The translations under genes and the position numbers were made by a program. The notes under the pieces were generated by a model. It was given only the letters and a program-made list of their open reading frames with translations, was not told the DNA's origin and did not search any database. Below, piece after piece: positions 35,089 through 48,395 of a DNA stretch of 64,000 bases. Source of the DNA: Eumeta japonica (taxonomy: Eukaryota > Arthropoda > Insecta > Lepidoptera > Psychidae); contig BGZK01000078.1 of assembly GCA_005406025.1 (NCBI GenBank), forward strand, positions 310,001 through 374,000. Direction: 5' to 3'. Within the stretch, counting starts at the first letter, position 1, and the number at the start of each line of letters is the position of its first letter.

Positions 35089-36562
35089 TGTTTATACATA
35101 TATAGCGTCTGACGCATATCTACAACGTGCGCATGCCCGACACTATCTTATACTATCGCTTCATATACGAATACGTTACTTTTGTCTCAGGACACCGGAA
35201 CGTATCGCTCTCTTTTCCTTTCTCCCTACATGATATTACTTATCTTCTATGTAACGAAATGTGCTTAAACGTGACGCGTCGTTAAAATTTCATATTCGAT
35301 TCTCGTCCGATATCGAAATATTTAATCGTCACCTAAGAAGTTTTACTAAAAAAAAAGTTTATGGTAATTGGGAATGTATTTTTGTAATTAGGTTTTTTTT
35401 CATTTCTGTTTTAGGTTGGAGGACAGTAAGATATTTTTCAACTCATTTTTCGAATTAATACTCCAGGAATATGTCCATTGCACGCTAATGCTATAAATTT
35501 AGATTGTCTTAATTAAAAGTCCCTGCAACACTCATTGGCACCAACTTATCTCAATATTTTATTTGAAAGTACCTTACATACTAGGTTTTTCACTCGATTT
35601 TTATTTGCGTTGGTTTAAAAATCAGGACTAATAAACTTCGGTGGCACTGAAAATAAATAAACACAGCATAGAGCTTAAATTGGACTTTACATTAAGAAAC
35701 TGTAAAATTCATATATAGAGTTTTTTATTCGTTATTGCGCGGTGCCATAAGAAGGAGATACAAAGATACACTGATAATTAATTTTTAATAACTGTTTTAT
35801 ATTAAAATGACTGTAAATAATTCTAAAAATATCTCTAATGTCTCTACATTAGTGAATGTAACGGCCTTGTCTCATAGTCCCGTTACAGTTTTAAATGGTA
35901 GGTTAGAGTATACAATTAGATCGTTTGTTTGTCTATCAATATTACATTCCAATGAAATCCAGATTTATCGCTACTTTTGAAGAAAAAAATACGTAAGAAT
36001 ACATATATTTTTGTGATAGTTTTCTTCGGTAAAGAAACCACACTATCGTGAGAAAAAACAATTTCCGGCGTCTTGACGTTCGGATTGCAGTTTTTTTCTG
36101 AGGAAGGTTATTTGTGAGAATTTCGCCAAATTTATTTAGGGCGGAACGAAAACCCTTTTACCTGCAGGAGGCCGGATGGCGTGAGGACGGCCGAGTAAAT
36201 AATCGCCGTTTCGAAGGGGCTTATTATGTTGGCGGGCGTAACGGGGAAACTAGTTGTCTTTTTATAAATGATAAAGACGCGTTTATCATCGTGATTGAAT
36301 ACCAATTAAGAAATTTTGGTTAGCCCAATAAATTCGGGGAACCTCTTGTGGCAGCCATATTTTATCTTATTCTTTCTCTTTTTCTGACTTTTTTGCTCTC
36401 ATTTTTGCAGCTGAATGAGATACTTCAGACTCTTTTAAATATTTTTTGTTATTGGCTTTCGAGGATAGCAAATCCAGCCCTGTTTTTGTCTTTTCATCTA
36501 TAACTTCTCTTAACACTACCAGTCTTCACATTTCTTGGTGGCTTCGTCCAGTAATATATAAT
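35089..36562. other. Intergenic, nothing recognised
   Basis: Short open frames such as 36114-36323 are not recognisable and lack exon signals. Confidence 0.4.
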
Positions 36563-37285
36563 AATGTCAGGGAAAAAGGTTTTTCTTATTTTGTCTACAA
36601 ATTTAAGATAATTTTTCATCATATTTTATTTACATTTAATTATAAAACATATATATGCCATTTTATCCAACAAGTTTTTACTATTTTATCAGTAGTGATA
36701 TATGTCATCGCTGTAGAAATTTTGGGACTTCTGAACAAAAAACTGTGACAAGTATTTGTAACAGTCCTCTCTTGATGTTAACCTAACAGTACTTAAAAAT
36801 TCTGAAGAGAATGAAATAGGTGAAAATCTGAGGGTGCTATATGATTAGGGCTATATGGTGGATGCATTAAAACTGCCCAACTAAACTCTATCAATAATTG
36901 CCGAGGGGCTGAGGGCGTGTGGTCTGGCGTTATAATGGTGAGAAAGCACAAGTTTTCTGTTGATCGATTCTGGCCGTTTTTCTCTACTTCTTGCCTAAGA
37001 CTCATCAGCTATTGATAGTAGTAATGAGAATCAAAGCTTTTGACCGGCGGTAAAACCTCATAATGAATAATGCCCTTTCAATCCCACCATACACATAGCG
37101 TTAATTTATTAAATGCTAATCCGAGATTCTTTATAGTCTGTGGAGCTTGCTTGCCTTTTGTCCTTGATCCTTTTAACATGTTCTTGCAGTAGTTAATCCA
37201 TTTTTCATCATCAGTAATCAATCTTTTCTAAAACAATTCTGTTTTATTACGTTTAAATAGACAATCGCAAATGAGTACCAACATT
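36563..37285 (-). mobile_element. Decayed mariner transposon, copy 3 (truncated)
   Basis: The left terminus gtcagggaaaaaggtttttc matches copies 1 and 2. Between 37005 and 36793 the - strand is open and reads the C-terminal end of a mariner transposase, including HPPYSPNHIAPSDFHLFHSL, which covers the last catalytic Asp region of DD34D enzymes. Homology to copy 1 stops near 37285, so the half coding for the N-terminus is missing. Confidence 0.8.
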
Positions 37286-37548
37286 CAATAGCCCAAGTAA
37301 CAAGAAATAACTACGACAATTAACTGTAGGCGCAAAAAGTGGTTATAACGTAGGTAGTAATGTATCACATCAATATATATCTACTAATACTCATTGGCAC
37401 AATATCGTCATTGAATTAGAAGTAATTTTGTGTTTTCACAAAAGAAACTGATTTGAATTAGAATAATTTTGTGCAATAGAATTCCTATGCTGTAGATCTT
37501 TTTTTTAACGTGAGAAAAGCTATGTATGTATTATATTTATATAAGCAT

Positions 37549-37610
37549 AAAAAATCGGCCAAATTCGTGTCAGATTCATGTGCCGAGGGTTCAGTGCAAA
37601 CTTAATTGTG
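37549..37610 (+). repeat. 5' end fragment of the gggttccgta...gaaccctaaaaa repeat
   Basis: aaaaatcggccaaattcgtg and gccgagggttcagtgcaaac resemble the start of the copy at 38220 (aaaaaacgggacaattgcga). Confidence 0.5.
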
Positions 37611-38094
37611 TATGTATATATTCCATCCTTCAAGAGTCTTGATACTTTTTGTTCGTTTTCGATACTGGACAGATATTGGTGGCAGGTTATCCAAAATTAG
37701 ATTTATTCAAAAAAATTTTGAATTTTATCGAAAGTATCTGAGTTTTTGAGAATCCTAAGATTTCATTGTGGGAAATTCAAAATTGTTATCTTATACATTG
37801 ATCTAAACCACCGTCCATATTTCAATTGTAAGTTTTTAATCACAGTTTCATTTTCATATCATAAAACTAAAAATTGACGAATTTTCATCGATGTAACAAT
37901 TATGTGACATCTCGAACATCAACACTAGGCATAAGGACGATCTTACTGCACATAGAATTCGACTCAGTAAAGTTAACAAAGCACTCAAGGGGCAATGTGT
38001 ACGCTTTCATAATAAGAACTCAACTAAAGTTTAAAACTTGTAATGTTATGAATTTATACATTTCGTTAAAGAAAATTATGTGCCAAGCGATATT

Positions 38095-38940
38095 ATACCG
38101 TGTCTGAATATCTTAATGAAAAGACCCCTAGGATTAAATCAAATGTCAAATTAATGGCTATTAGGCAGTTTTATGTCATTTCTAAATGTTGAATCACTCA
38201 ATGTTTTGAATATATATACAAAAAACGGGACAATTGCGAGTCGAGCTCGCCCACCGAGGGTTCCGTACAAATTTGCAGGTACATATTATAAATAGTTCAG
38301 GAATCGAGTCTCGCAGTTTTTTTCCAGAAATTCAGTTTCCAAAACCTATAATTACATACTAATAGGAAATTGTGGATATATTAACAGTTCATACTTAAAT
38401 TAGTTAGGTAACCTAATCAAAGTTATTTTTGTAATGTACTTACAAATATATGATTTTCAGATTTTTTTCCTATACTTGTTGTATAAGACGGTATTACTTG
38501 CCAAATTTCATAGGTCTAGGGCAACGGAAAATAACCAATAAATTTTAATTCTCTTGCGAGTGTCAAAATATACGTTTTTTGCGGCATAAGTTGCCGTATT
38601 TTTTTTTTCACGTTAGAGGTTTGATATTTTCACAACTTCAAGGGACTGTCGACTTGAGTACATGGTTTTAATTTTAACTGGATACCTCCACGCGTTCCCG
38701 AGATAAACGGTTTTGACAGACAGACGGACGGACGGACCACAAAGTGTACCTATAAGGATTCCGGTTTTTTCCTTTGACGTACAGAACCCTAAAAAGGGCA
38801 ACCCTTGAGTTTCCTGCCCACTCCTTTCAAGGTGAATCAGTATTTGGAATGGGCGGTAATGTTAATGTGGACATGAATTTGATATACACGAGTTTTAAGC
38901 GTAAATTCCATTACCTATGAAATAAAGATATTTTTGATTT
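38095..38940 (+). repeat. Repeat family A, interrupted by a nested insertion
   Basis: 38095-38219 and 38798-38940 together correspond to the unbroken copy at 44455-44720: taccgtgtctgaatatctta, then, after the insertion, gggcaacccttgagtttcct and attacctatgaaataaagat. The final aataaagatatttttgattt is like a non-LTR (LINE or SINE) tail. Confidence 0.7.
38220..38797 (+). mobile_element. Dispersed repeat nested inside repeat A
   Basis: Begins aaaaaacgggacaattgcga, with gagggttccgtacaaatttg, and ends acagacagacggacggacgg, then gtacagaaccctaaaaa. Start and end agree with common lepidopteran repeats, and a second 3' end lies at 63740. It is absent from the repeat A copy at 44455, so it is a later insertion. 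No protein coded. Confidence 0.65.
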
Positions 38941-39385
38941 GAGGTAAGGTATTTTTATTATCAGCATCGTCATAAATTTAGAAAACTTTTCTAGTTCTAA
39001 ATTCCTCGGAAAACACTGACACGAGACGTAAAATCCAGCTCATTTCATCCCTCGATTGCTGTGCTACGATTTATAGTTTTACATTTTTGCACACGGCGTA
39101 CGACCGCCGCGTCGGAGAGGAATTGAATTTTTTTATTATTTACGCGACAAGAAAGTGCAGATGCTCCGAACAGAATAAAAGTAATAAAATTCAGAATGCA
39201 CGCTCTCATTTAAGTGCCATTGTATGTGTTGTGGAAGAAAGACTCCGTAAAAATTTTTGAAGAATACGTCATGTTTGAAGTTAATATTTTACTATTTTAA
39301 AGACGAATACGTGGGGCGCACTGATAATTTCTCAAATGAATGGGAAAAAATTACTATGAAAGGTCAAGAATGAATTTATTGTTTC

Positions 39386-39600
39386 TCAAAATATTCTCCG
39401 TTGGAAAAAACGCATTTTTTTCATACGATTAAACCAATTTTGAAAACATTTATGCCACTTTTCCCTGGTGACCTCGGAAAAGTATTTTTCAAATATGGAA
39501 AATACTTTTCCTAGGCTGGCTGTCGGAGGAGGCTGTAGGAGGCTGTTGAAGAATACTTCAACAGCCTCTTCTGGCCCCATTCATTTTGTTCTCGCATTTA
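39386..39600 (-). mobile_element. Fragment of a second mariner lineage, with small hairpins
   Basis: The - strand reads EVTREKWHKCFQNWFNRMKK, matching the stretch at about 49215-49295 that continues the transposase remnant there. A hairpin with 13-bp arms (39539-39551 / 39556-39568, gaggctgttgaag) and another around 39478-39511 (aaaagtatttt and complement) lie in it. Confidence 0.55.
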
Positions 39601-40792
39601 CTCTCCTTGCAATATCTCTGTCGTGTATAAAACGACGTTGATCGATACGTAAAAACATTTTTCACATATAGTGCAGAATATGTTAATCGACGGATGTACA
39701 TACAAACATATAAGGGTTATATTATTCCCCAATTCTCTTATCTCTTCGACACGACGACGGCGGCGCGTTCGCTGTGGGTGTCGCCTTTAATCTAATGATA
39801 TGGAACGCACGTTCGTAGCCGTCAGTGCAGCCAACTCCCTGATTAATTAGACATATAATTTGTGGTGATGTTATTAGTCGACTGACTGACTGGATATAGA
39901 CGCTAGCCAACATTAAACATTCAAGGGAGCGAATGAGTAATAACCATCGATGTCTAAAATAAATATTAAGAAAAATGATTATTTTGTCTTTATTTGATGG
40001 TTAGCTGAATAAAATTGAATGTGGTTCTAAATTTTTCCTCTGTTTAGAAATTTTGCACTATTTTTCCAAAAATAGCGATAATGATACGTATACAATAGAT
40101 CCAGAATATTTGACAACCATAAAAATATAGTAAGAAACAAAAATACATTGATTGTAACTGAAGTCAATAAATCATTACTTTTAGTAGAATATTTCATGAA
40201 AAATAAGAAACGATATAAAGAGACGACAGTGACAATAAATCATGTGAGCCTAGAAATACGCGTTAAATATTTCTTTAAATACGAGTAAAGGTTACTATTA
40301 TAGTATAATAACATGATTATTTTGTAAAAAGATATACAAGTGATGGTTATATTATGCACTATACTAGAGCGAAAGTTAATATATATAAATGAGATATAGA
40401 AATATAACATAAATTTTGCTACCACGTGTAAAGAATATGAACGAATCAGCGAGCGTAAGTATAGACGCAGATGATACAGTGAAAGTTCAAAAAACGCCAC
40501 TTTTTCTATTAGTCAATCGTCGCCTACAGACTAGGACGGTGATGATTTTCATGGAATTTGTGTTGTAAGTAATAATGTTGGGTACATTTAAAGGAAATAA
40601 GTTGTACGTGGTGATATCGATGCAAGTTCGAGGCAATTGTCTTGAAGTTGCTAACGCGACGTCATCGGTTGCATAATTTATGTTTATTTCTTTTTAATGG
40701 AACTTTCCGGACAGCATTGTAATCTTCTAACTTTTTCATCTAAAGTTTACGGCGTGTCTATGTTTTTGGTTGATAAGTTTCTCCTATTTTAG

Positions 40793-41070
40793 TTGTAGTA
40801 GAGCAATACTGTGGCCAGCCTGGCTTCAGCATAAGAATGAGTCGTCTTGACCGGCGAAACAACACACTCTCGTTGTCACGTTTCCTCCAGTGAGTGAGAG
40901 TTGCGGTGGCCCACTCCTCGTCGCTCCCTTTCATCAATCGGATCTCTCTCCATTGGCTAACCTATTTCCTTTCAAGAGGGCGGCAATGCACTGGCGACTC
41001 CTATGCGCTTATGAGTCCCCATGAGTGGCGCTGATGATCTGCTTTTGTAATGGCTTATCTGCTCGGTTAC
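40793..41070 (+). repeat. SINE-like dispersed repeat, copy 4
   Basis: gtagagcaatactgtggcca, gtgagtgagagttgcggtgg, aagagggcggcaatgcactg, catgagtggcgctgatgatc in family order. Confidence 0.7.
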
Positions 41071-41483
41071 CTCTAAACTACGCTATAGTAATAAAAAAGA
41101 ATATATAATAACAATTATATTATATATAAATTTCGTAAAACCATTCAAATGCTCTCTGTATGAATGATTGTTTTTTGATATTGCTAATGATGAAGCACAA
41201 AAGTAGACTAGAGAAGTTCGTGACTCCTAATTGATTACGATTCGGTGTCTGTTATCGGGACAAAGTTGAGTCGGAAGTTGAATGAGTGACTATTCTCTCT
41301 CATTTTAGCAGCATATGTTACCACATCCATGGAAATTTTTTAAAGAGCTGACTTTGTTGATCCTGCACTACTCTTGTGATTTGTTAAAACGACATGTAAT
41401 AATTACCTTGATATGAATTTTCTCCTCAAAACATAATCACTTTGTATGTTTCTTAATCTCTTAAGTTTGTCATGTCTCTAAAT

Positions 41484-41785
41484 ATGGTAGAACTATGATG
41501 CAGCTAACTTAGCTGTAGCACGGCCGGCTCGACCTGCGAGATATCACACTCTCCCAGAATGCAGACATGAAGTAGCAGCTTTCGCAGTGGCTTTCAAGTG
41601 AGTATGAGTTCCGGTGGCTCACTCCTCCTCCCTTAGATGTTATATTGTTTCCGAAAAATTTTTATGGCCATTTGTTCCCCACATTAGATATCCTATTCCT
41701 TCTCATAAGGCCGGCAACGTACTTGTGACTGCTTTAATTGTTCGAATGCTCATGGATGGCGGTGATCACTTACTCTCTGCTCACA
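41484..41785 (+). repeat. SINE-like dispersed repeat, copy 5
   Basis: atggtagaactatgatgcag, ctaacttagctgtagcacgg, aatgcagacatgaagtagca, gagttccggtggctcactcc, aaggccggcaacgtacttgt, ctcatggatggcggtgatca. The open frame 41614-41835 is inside this repeat and not a gene. Confidence 0.75.
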
Positions 41786-41835
41786 TAGAAAGGAATGCAA
41801 TTAAATTTATTTTAAACGAACGTGTTCTATTCTAG

Positions 41836-43494
41836 TAGTTTCATAATATGATGATTTTGATCGTTACGAAGTTTGCAGGGACGTCGATTTTTGTACCACA
41901 CTTGTTGTGGGATAATTATCCAGTCAATGTTCTGGTTGGGTATAATTTCCGTACCTTATACCAAGAAATAAAATAATGAATTGTATGTTCAATTTTTAAT
42001 CTCAGTTAAGATGAAAAGATCCACTCGTCAATTTTTTTCACCGCCACTCCTGGAGCATGCTCCGAAGTAGTTTTCGCACTCCAGACAGGGACGATTCGTT
42101 GTGATCTTGTAGTGGCGTGGTTATAATAACACACGGTGTGACTATGATGGGAAAACACGGTTTTCCTCGAAGAATGGTTGGAGAAAAACGCACGGCGCTT
42201 CTAAAGTGATGTCGGATCACAAGAAGTGCTCGTACGTTGAATATTTGGTATTTTTGAGAGCGTCCGGTGCGCAAGTGGCGGTAGTTGAGTAATTAGTGGA
42301 GGGGATGAATTCATCTCAATAATTGATTTAAGATCGAACACTTGTAATATCACTTATTCATCTGAAGATTTTTACTGAAGTAGTAGACAGCAAAAATCGA
42401 TTTGTATATTGTGTATTGAAATTCAGAACTGAGCTAAAATAGGTAAAGATAATAGATTGACATCAAAGGTCAGCTCTATATTAAGTGCGCTAATTCGCGC
42501 GCTAAACTGTCATGCACGCATTAGTGCAGGAGAATACAATACTAAATCGAATTAAGCGAGTTCAGTCCATAGACAATTATACGTTCAGTTGGGAGTGAGC
42601 AACAGCTCGCTATTCTGACTGAGCGCATTTACTAACTTCTAAAATACGAAATAGCTGCGGACAAAGCGAGGTACGTTCATTATTACTTTTTAATGTATTT
42701 AAATGGAATTAAAAGAGTTAATTAACAAACTTCGCTGTTCGTTAATACAGAAGAATGTTTAAATAGGAATTACATAAAGTGCCAAATACTAAAAGGTCTT
42801 TATAAAAGTAGACTTCTTATTGTTTTTTCTATTTATTGTTGTTGCTTTTTATTAATTTACTGTAAAAAATACCATCAATTGGATTTAGTTACATTTAGAA
42901 AGGTATCCATCACACTTTTGCATAGTGCCGTAATCGTTGAAATCGCTTTACTATCATTTAATGTTGTAGTTATTTTGTTGCAATTAATTGAAATGAAAAC
43001 AGATCCTGTTTATATATTAGTAAAATAGAATGTTGTGCATCTAGATTCCTGCCCGCAGATTGTCGGTAAGAATAGTAGGACATCCCCCGCGGGTAAATGT
43101 ACTGCATCCATTTTCAGAAAAATCCTTATAATGTAATTGTTTTTTTATTATTTATGCTTGTTTCAAAGTTAAAAATTCTGACCTATCCCACAGATGTACA
43201 ATTAAAATCCTCTTGAGTTGTACTGGATTCTGAGATTTTGAAAAATTATAAATAAAATAATATGGTATTATAAAAAAAATATTTATACGCTACCAATGTT
43301 ATTTATTACTTGTGCATTTTTCGGATGGTAACCTATTTTATTATATTTTACGAAATCTTTTAATTTCTCCGCAGAAACTGTAGTTTTAAATGATTTCAAT
43401 TTCCATTACACCAATTGCCTTGGATCACGCTTTATCGATCGTATGGGAGTGTATACGGGGGTGACTTTGATAAGAAGGTCTTTATGAAAAGAGC
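41836..43494. other. Intergenic, nothing recognised
   Basis: AT-rich apart from a slightly GC-richer patch near 42050-42290. No protein family seen on either strand. Confidence 0.4.
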
Positions 43495-43570
43495 GCATTT
43501 TCATTTAAAAGACCGGCATCGTACAAGTGACTACTCTGAGGCTGCGGGTGTTCATTGGCGGTGGTGACCA

Positions 43571-43572
<2 letters not shown>
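43495..43572 (+). repeat. SINE-like dispersed repeat, copy 6 (3' end only)
   Basis: aaaagaccggcatcgtacaa, gtgactactctgaggctgcg, gtgttcattggcggtggtga. The usual 3' end is followed directly by a GT microsatellite. Confidence 0.65.

Positions 43573-43602
<30 letters not shown>
43573..43602. repeat. (GT)n microsatellite
   Basis: Uninterrupted GT dinucleotide run directly following the SINE-like end. Confidence 0.95.
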
Positions 43603-43607
<5 letters not shown>

Positions 43608-44454
43608 GTGCATTACTTAAGTTTCAGAATGATGTAATTGAAACTCAATTTCCATTTATTACAAACAATCATATTTTCTCTTACACACCGATAACAACAA
43701 CTACCACCTGAAGTTACGTCACCATAACGTCAGCCATGGCGTAAACACGTCATTCGTACGCGGTAGCGGCATGCCGTACCACCTTCTCAAATTTGCGTTC
43801 ATTTACGATTTGTGATGTTGCTAAAGTCGACAAAATTCGGAATCAGGTTTCTCGGCGGCATCGAACATTGAATAATGATTCATTCCCCGATATCGATTCC
43901 GGCGGTAATACGATTTCCACGCGGATTAGCATATCTGAGCTTTCGTTTCGAAATTCGTTACACGCTCGATGTTATATTTGATCTTCAGATTGGACGAATC
44001 CCGCGCACTGGACGGGATCGGCCGTTTGTTTGTGATCAGACATTTATTCCAATCAATTTTTTGAATCTTTGTTTCAAATACATTGAAAACTACTTGCTAT
44101 AGACTTTATGTTCAGGGGCAAGTCAAGGGTTTCTTTTGGTATTCATATTTTGAGAGCTAAAAAATTATAATGTTCTCGTCCATATCATCTTAAGACTTAT
44201 ATTAGCACTCCTTATTACCTTCTTATTCTATTTTTGTATTTCAAAAACGTAATTAATTATTCCATAATAATCCTCAAAACAAAATTTATCGACATTTGAC
44301 ACTTACACCCATTTAGAGTGTTATATAAAATTTTAGGGTAGAGGTTTTAGGTTCTTCATTCTGGTTCTGTGTGTTTGGAGCTTATTAATTTATTTTATTG
44401 AATTTTTTTTACACAGGAGGAAGGTGAAATGTTCATTGGAAAGACGAACACGCG

Positions 44455-44720
44455 CAGTGAGAAGAGCTAGTATACCGTATCCGAATATGTTAATGAAAAA
44501 AGTACATGGGATCGAACTGCTCGGTTGCTTCGTATTATTTCTAAGTGTCGAATAAATTACTCAATACTTTGTATTGATGAGTAAAAAAAGAGCAACCCTT
44601 GAGTTTCTGGCCCATTTTTTCTAAATTAAATTACTATTTGAAATGGGTATTATGTCGAAAACGATTTCTTAATGGCATATTTCAAGTGTAATTTAATTAC
44701 CTATGAAATAAAAATTTGAT
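44455..44720 (+). repeat. Repeat family A, uninterrupted copy
   Basis: Shares taccgtatccgaatatgtta, agagcaacccttgagtttct, and attacctatgaaataaaaat with 38095-38940 but lacks the 578-base insertion found there. Confidence 0.65.
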
Positions 44721-46900
44721 TTTTGAAGAGTTCGCTATCGCGCATGTGATGGAATCATCAAGATCTGATAGAACATGTTTAGGACGGCGTTTTTTAAGCC
44801 AGGGCTTTATATTGTAGGACGCAGCCGCAGATGTTCGGGGCTAAAACGGCCGTTGTCTACTGTGCGGTGACGACGTCCAGAGCCGACTGCTTAACTAGCA
44901 GTAAAATAAAATGAAATCTGATTGTGAGACACAGTTGACAATTACAACTATCGAAAAAATAATTTCTACCACTTCACCATTGCTTATATTTAATAACGTA
45001 TTGCAACGTTTAATTCATCGCTATGTGTCGAAACATAAAGACCTAATGCGTATTAACCTTAAAAAGCCTTAAATATTGAAGCATTATTTAATAATTAATC
45101 AATAAAGTTTAAATTTCTAGTCTTAAATTGAATATCTCCACTTTTTTCCACACACTTAGCTAATAGTAGCACAAACTATTCGCCCGCCATTGGAGTCATC
45201 GTCGGGGCTCTCGCGGTGTTTTTTAACTGATTCGAACAAAATTATATGATGAAATCAATAGGACGAAAATCACTGAACGTATTTATTTTAAATTCTTTAA
45301 TCTGCGTTGAAGTATTTCCTTCTAGTGCGAGAAACTTGACTACTGCTCTTTGCTAACTAGTGTGTTTTCTTGAGAAATGTTAAAATGTAATAGATGTCTG
45401 AGATCGAACAAGAAAAACGATTGAATGCTAATATGTTCAAAAAAGGACCAGGTAAACTGAATATACTACAACACAACTGTCAGCATCATTTTCTGATTAC
45501 GTATGGTCAAAAGAGATTTGACAATATGTCCTCGTGTGGAACAAAAAAGTATCTTATGCGGAATATATGCACTACGATACTTTTGAATATTATTTGCCGT
45601 AGTTGTCATGTTACTGCATTTATACGACAACAAACATAAGTCACACTTCGAACGTATTGCACATCTTGCTTATTAATTTTAGGACTGCGAAAAGATGGGC
45701 ATCAATACATAGGTAAAAAAAAACTGTATCCATTTTGATGGTAAGTAGAGCTTATTTTGGGCAACGAAAAAAGAAGTTTTTAAATAATGACTTTCCATTT
45801 GAAGTTGAAATAATGAAAATTTTTAAATTGTTGACAGAGACCGTGTAGATGTATCAATAATTTGCCGTATTTATAGTACATATTTTTGTTTAATTTAAAT
45901 AGCTGATTTTGCTTTATTTCAGTTTCATTTGACTGCCATTGGTCAAAAAATATTTGGAATTGCAAAGTTACCTTCGTTCTCAATAGTAATTTATTTTAAT
46001 AGTTCACGTTGAATGCGAGAATTGGCATTGAATTTTTCATCAACAAAAGAAGTGGCTAGCCGCTACAGAAAATTGTTTTTTTTTTGTATCTCATATCTGT
46101 CACACATTTATTGCATTACCTGAGAATAAGCAAAAAAAAGTGTGAATTAACCAAAAGAAGTAACTTGCCGAAATGCGTAACGGAACAGCTAATTAAAAAT
46201 AGTTCCAGAAACATTAGGTTTCATTTCACGTTTGATGGTAACTCGGTAAAGTTACAGTGGCAAGTAGTTTCTCTAAATTCACGGGGCCGTGCCGGCTGAC
46301 CTCTTTGTGCCTCGGCCGACCCCAATCTAAATTGGAAACCGACTATCCCCGATCGGTGGTTCGCAAAACATCGAAATTTATACATTAGGAACTTAGAGAA
46401 CGTTTTTGTACCTATTCGTTTAATTAATGTTTTCTTACAATTGTACCATGATAAACTGTTTTGTATTAATGAATAGAAAATGAGTCATCAATTATATTAA
46501 TAGCAGTAACAGATCCATAGAAACATAATGACAAGGAACACACGTTTATTTTAGGCGATTGAATACATAATATATGTGGGAATGAAACGTTACAAATGTG
46601 TGACGTTGGACAAAAGGCGAGTGTATCGTAAATGTAAATTGTACATTAATTCGAACATTTATCATGCAGAAAATGAATATTAAAATCATGATTATTCCAG
46701 TAACTGAGAAAAATTGACGTGTAAGTAAGACGCTTGCAAGATACTGAAAAGTTTAAAAGAAATGAATAAAATTTCAGCTCGATTTTTGTGTGCTTCCTAT
46801 TGGAATGAATTTCCTCAACGCAGCTTGTGGGAGGTATCATGTAGGCGAAATAGTCACGTAAGGAAAAAGTGTTATGCTCCTTCCACTTGATTCTCAAGCG
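44721..46900. other. Intergenic, nothing recognised
   Basis: The 81-codon open frame 45394-45639 has no recognisable domain and reads like chance in AT-rich DNA. Confidence 0.4.
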
Positions 46901-46903
46901 AAT

Positions 46904-46950
46904 AAGATAGAGAGAGAGAGTCTCTCTCTATTTCCCTCTCTGTCTTATCT
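46904..46950. repeat. GA/TC palindromic tract
   Basis: ataagatagagagagaga meets tctctctctatttccctctctgtcttat, an imperfect foldback of simple repeat. Confidence 0.7.
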
Positions 46951-47524
46951 ATTTCTAATACATACATAGTATACGTGATTAATTGTCGAAGAAATAAGAA
47001 ATGTTTACTATATTTAATAAAGGTTTGTGCTCTCACTAATGCAGTGAACTAAATACACAAACTTATATTGATATAATTCACAACGACATTATATGGTATT
47101 ATATTGTCGAAGCAATAAAATGAAAATCACACAACACTAATTATACGTCTCCCGACATCCGTCTCGCCTTTTTTGTCTTGAGCGAACGGAAATTCTTTAT
47201 AATCACTAAAAGAATTACGCTAGCTGCGGGCAGCGCGGCCGATCTGTTTCACACGTATTACGTATAAAATTAATTTTATTAGGTTCTCTTGTATATAAAA
47301 CATATATACATCAAATATGTATAGTACTATATATTATATAGGTATAATGTGTACAGTATTATCTATATATGCACATAAAAGGCGATGTGTGTATGTATGT
47401 TTACTATGGACTTGGTTGGTTAAACCAATATTAATTAAATTTTCAGAGAATCTTTGGATTAGCTCAGTTGGGTGATTCTGCGAAGTTTGGTAGCGATTGG
47501 ATTAACAGATTTCTTTATAGCATA

Positions 47525-48395
47525 TGTGGGCAACAACCGGCCCGGTGTATGATTTAATCTGGCCCGCGAGACATTTTGAAAAACCCAAAAAATGTATATT
47601 ACACGACTTACTCATACTCATGGAATCAAGTGAGCGAGCAAGCCGAGTGCGATTTCACGATTGCGAAATGCGATAGCAGACTTTATGCAAATAAAGAATA
47701 AACCACTATCTGAACTGAGTGACCTAAAATGGATATGTGACTTAGAATTTCTAGGTGACCTTACAGACTATTTGAATAATTTAAATTTGAAACTTCAAAA
47801 ACAAGGACAGCTAGTAAATGATTTGTACAACCATTTGAAAGCGTTTCCGAATAAAATCCGCTTGTAGGGAAGTATAGATGCTGTCTGGTAACAGTTACCA
47901 TTTCACCATGCTCTCTGCATATTAAAATATTACTTATGCTTAATACGCTGAAGAACTCAAGTTACTGTCGGAGCAATTTTCGAACAGATTTAGCGATTTC
48001 AAAACATGGAAGATGGTTTAAATTTATTTGCTACTCCAACAAAAAGTTGTATTTAAAATGCTCCATTACACTTGCAAATGAAGTTGATCGAGATTCAAGG
48101 AAACTCACTTCTAAAATCTAAATTTGAAGACGTTGAGTTGTGCGATTTTCACAAAAAATACCTCGAAGAAGATCATTTTCTGCAACTTACAAAATTAGCA
48201 AGAAGATTAATTTGTGCGTTTAGCAGTATTTACAAATACGAACAGTTCTTTTCAATGATGAAAGTTAATAAATCAAAATATCGTACAAGGCTCACTGACT
48301 ATAGTTTGGAAAATTCTTTTCGTCTTTGTATTAGTGGAATTAATTCAAAGATAGATGGATTAGTTTACCAAATTAAAGCTCAAGCGTCTCATTGA
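47525..48395 (+). mobile_element. hAT-family transposase remnant (GTF2IRD2/ZBED-like type)
   Basis: The + strand reads LNLKLQKQGQLVNDLYNHLK (47777-47836), the helical region typical of hAT proteins related to GTF2IRD2 and ZBED transposases. After a gap with stops come MKLIEIQGNSLLKSKFEDVE (48078-48137) and the hAT dimerisation end (YKYEQFFSMMKVNKSKYRTR, LTDYSLENSFRLCIS; 48230-48330). Just upstream, atctggcccgcgagacattt at 47557 resembles the ends of such elements. The N-terminal zinc finger and first catalytic residues are missing and the middle is out of frame, so it is dead. Confidence 0.75.

Noticed and set aside
41614..41835. 73-codon + strand open frame
   Set aside because: Lies inside SINE-like copy 5; other copies of the repeat do not keep the frame open.
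45394..45639. 81-codon + strand open frame starting MSEIEQEKRL
   Set aside because: No recognisable domain, base composition like the surroundings, no splice or poly(A) context.
47461..47500. tagctcagttggg, a match to a tRNA A box
   Set aside because: No B box, acceptor stem or cloverleaf around it; likely chance in repeat-derived sequence.
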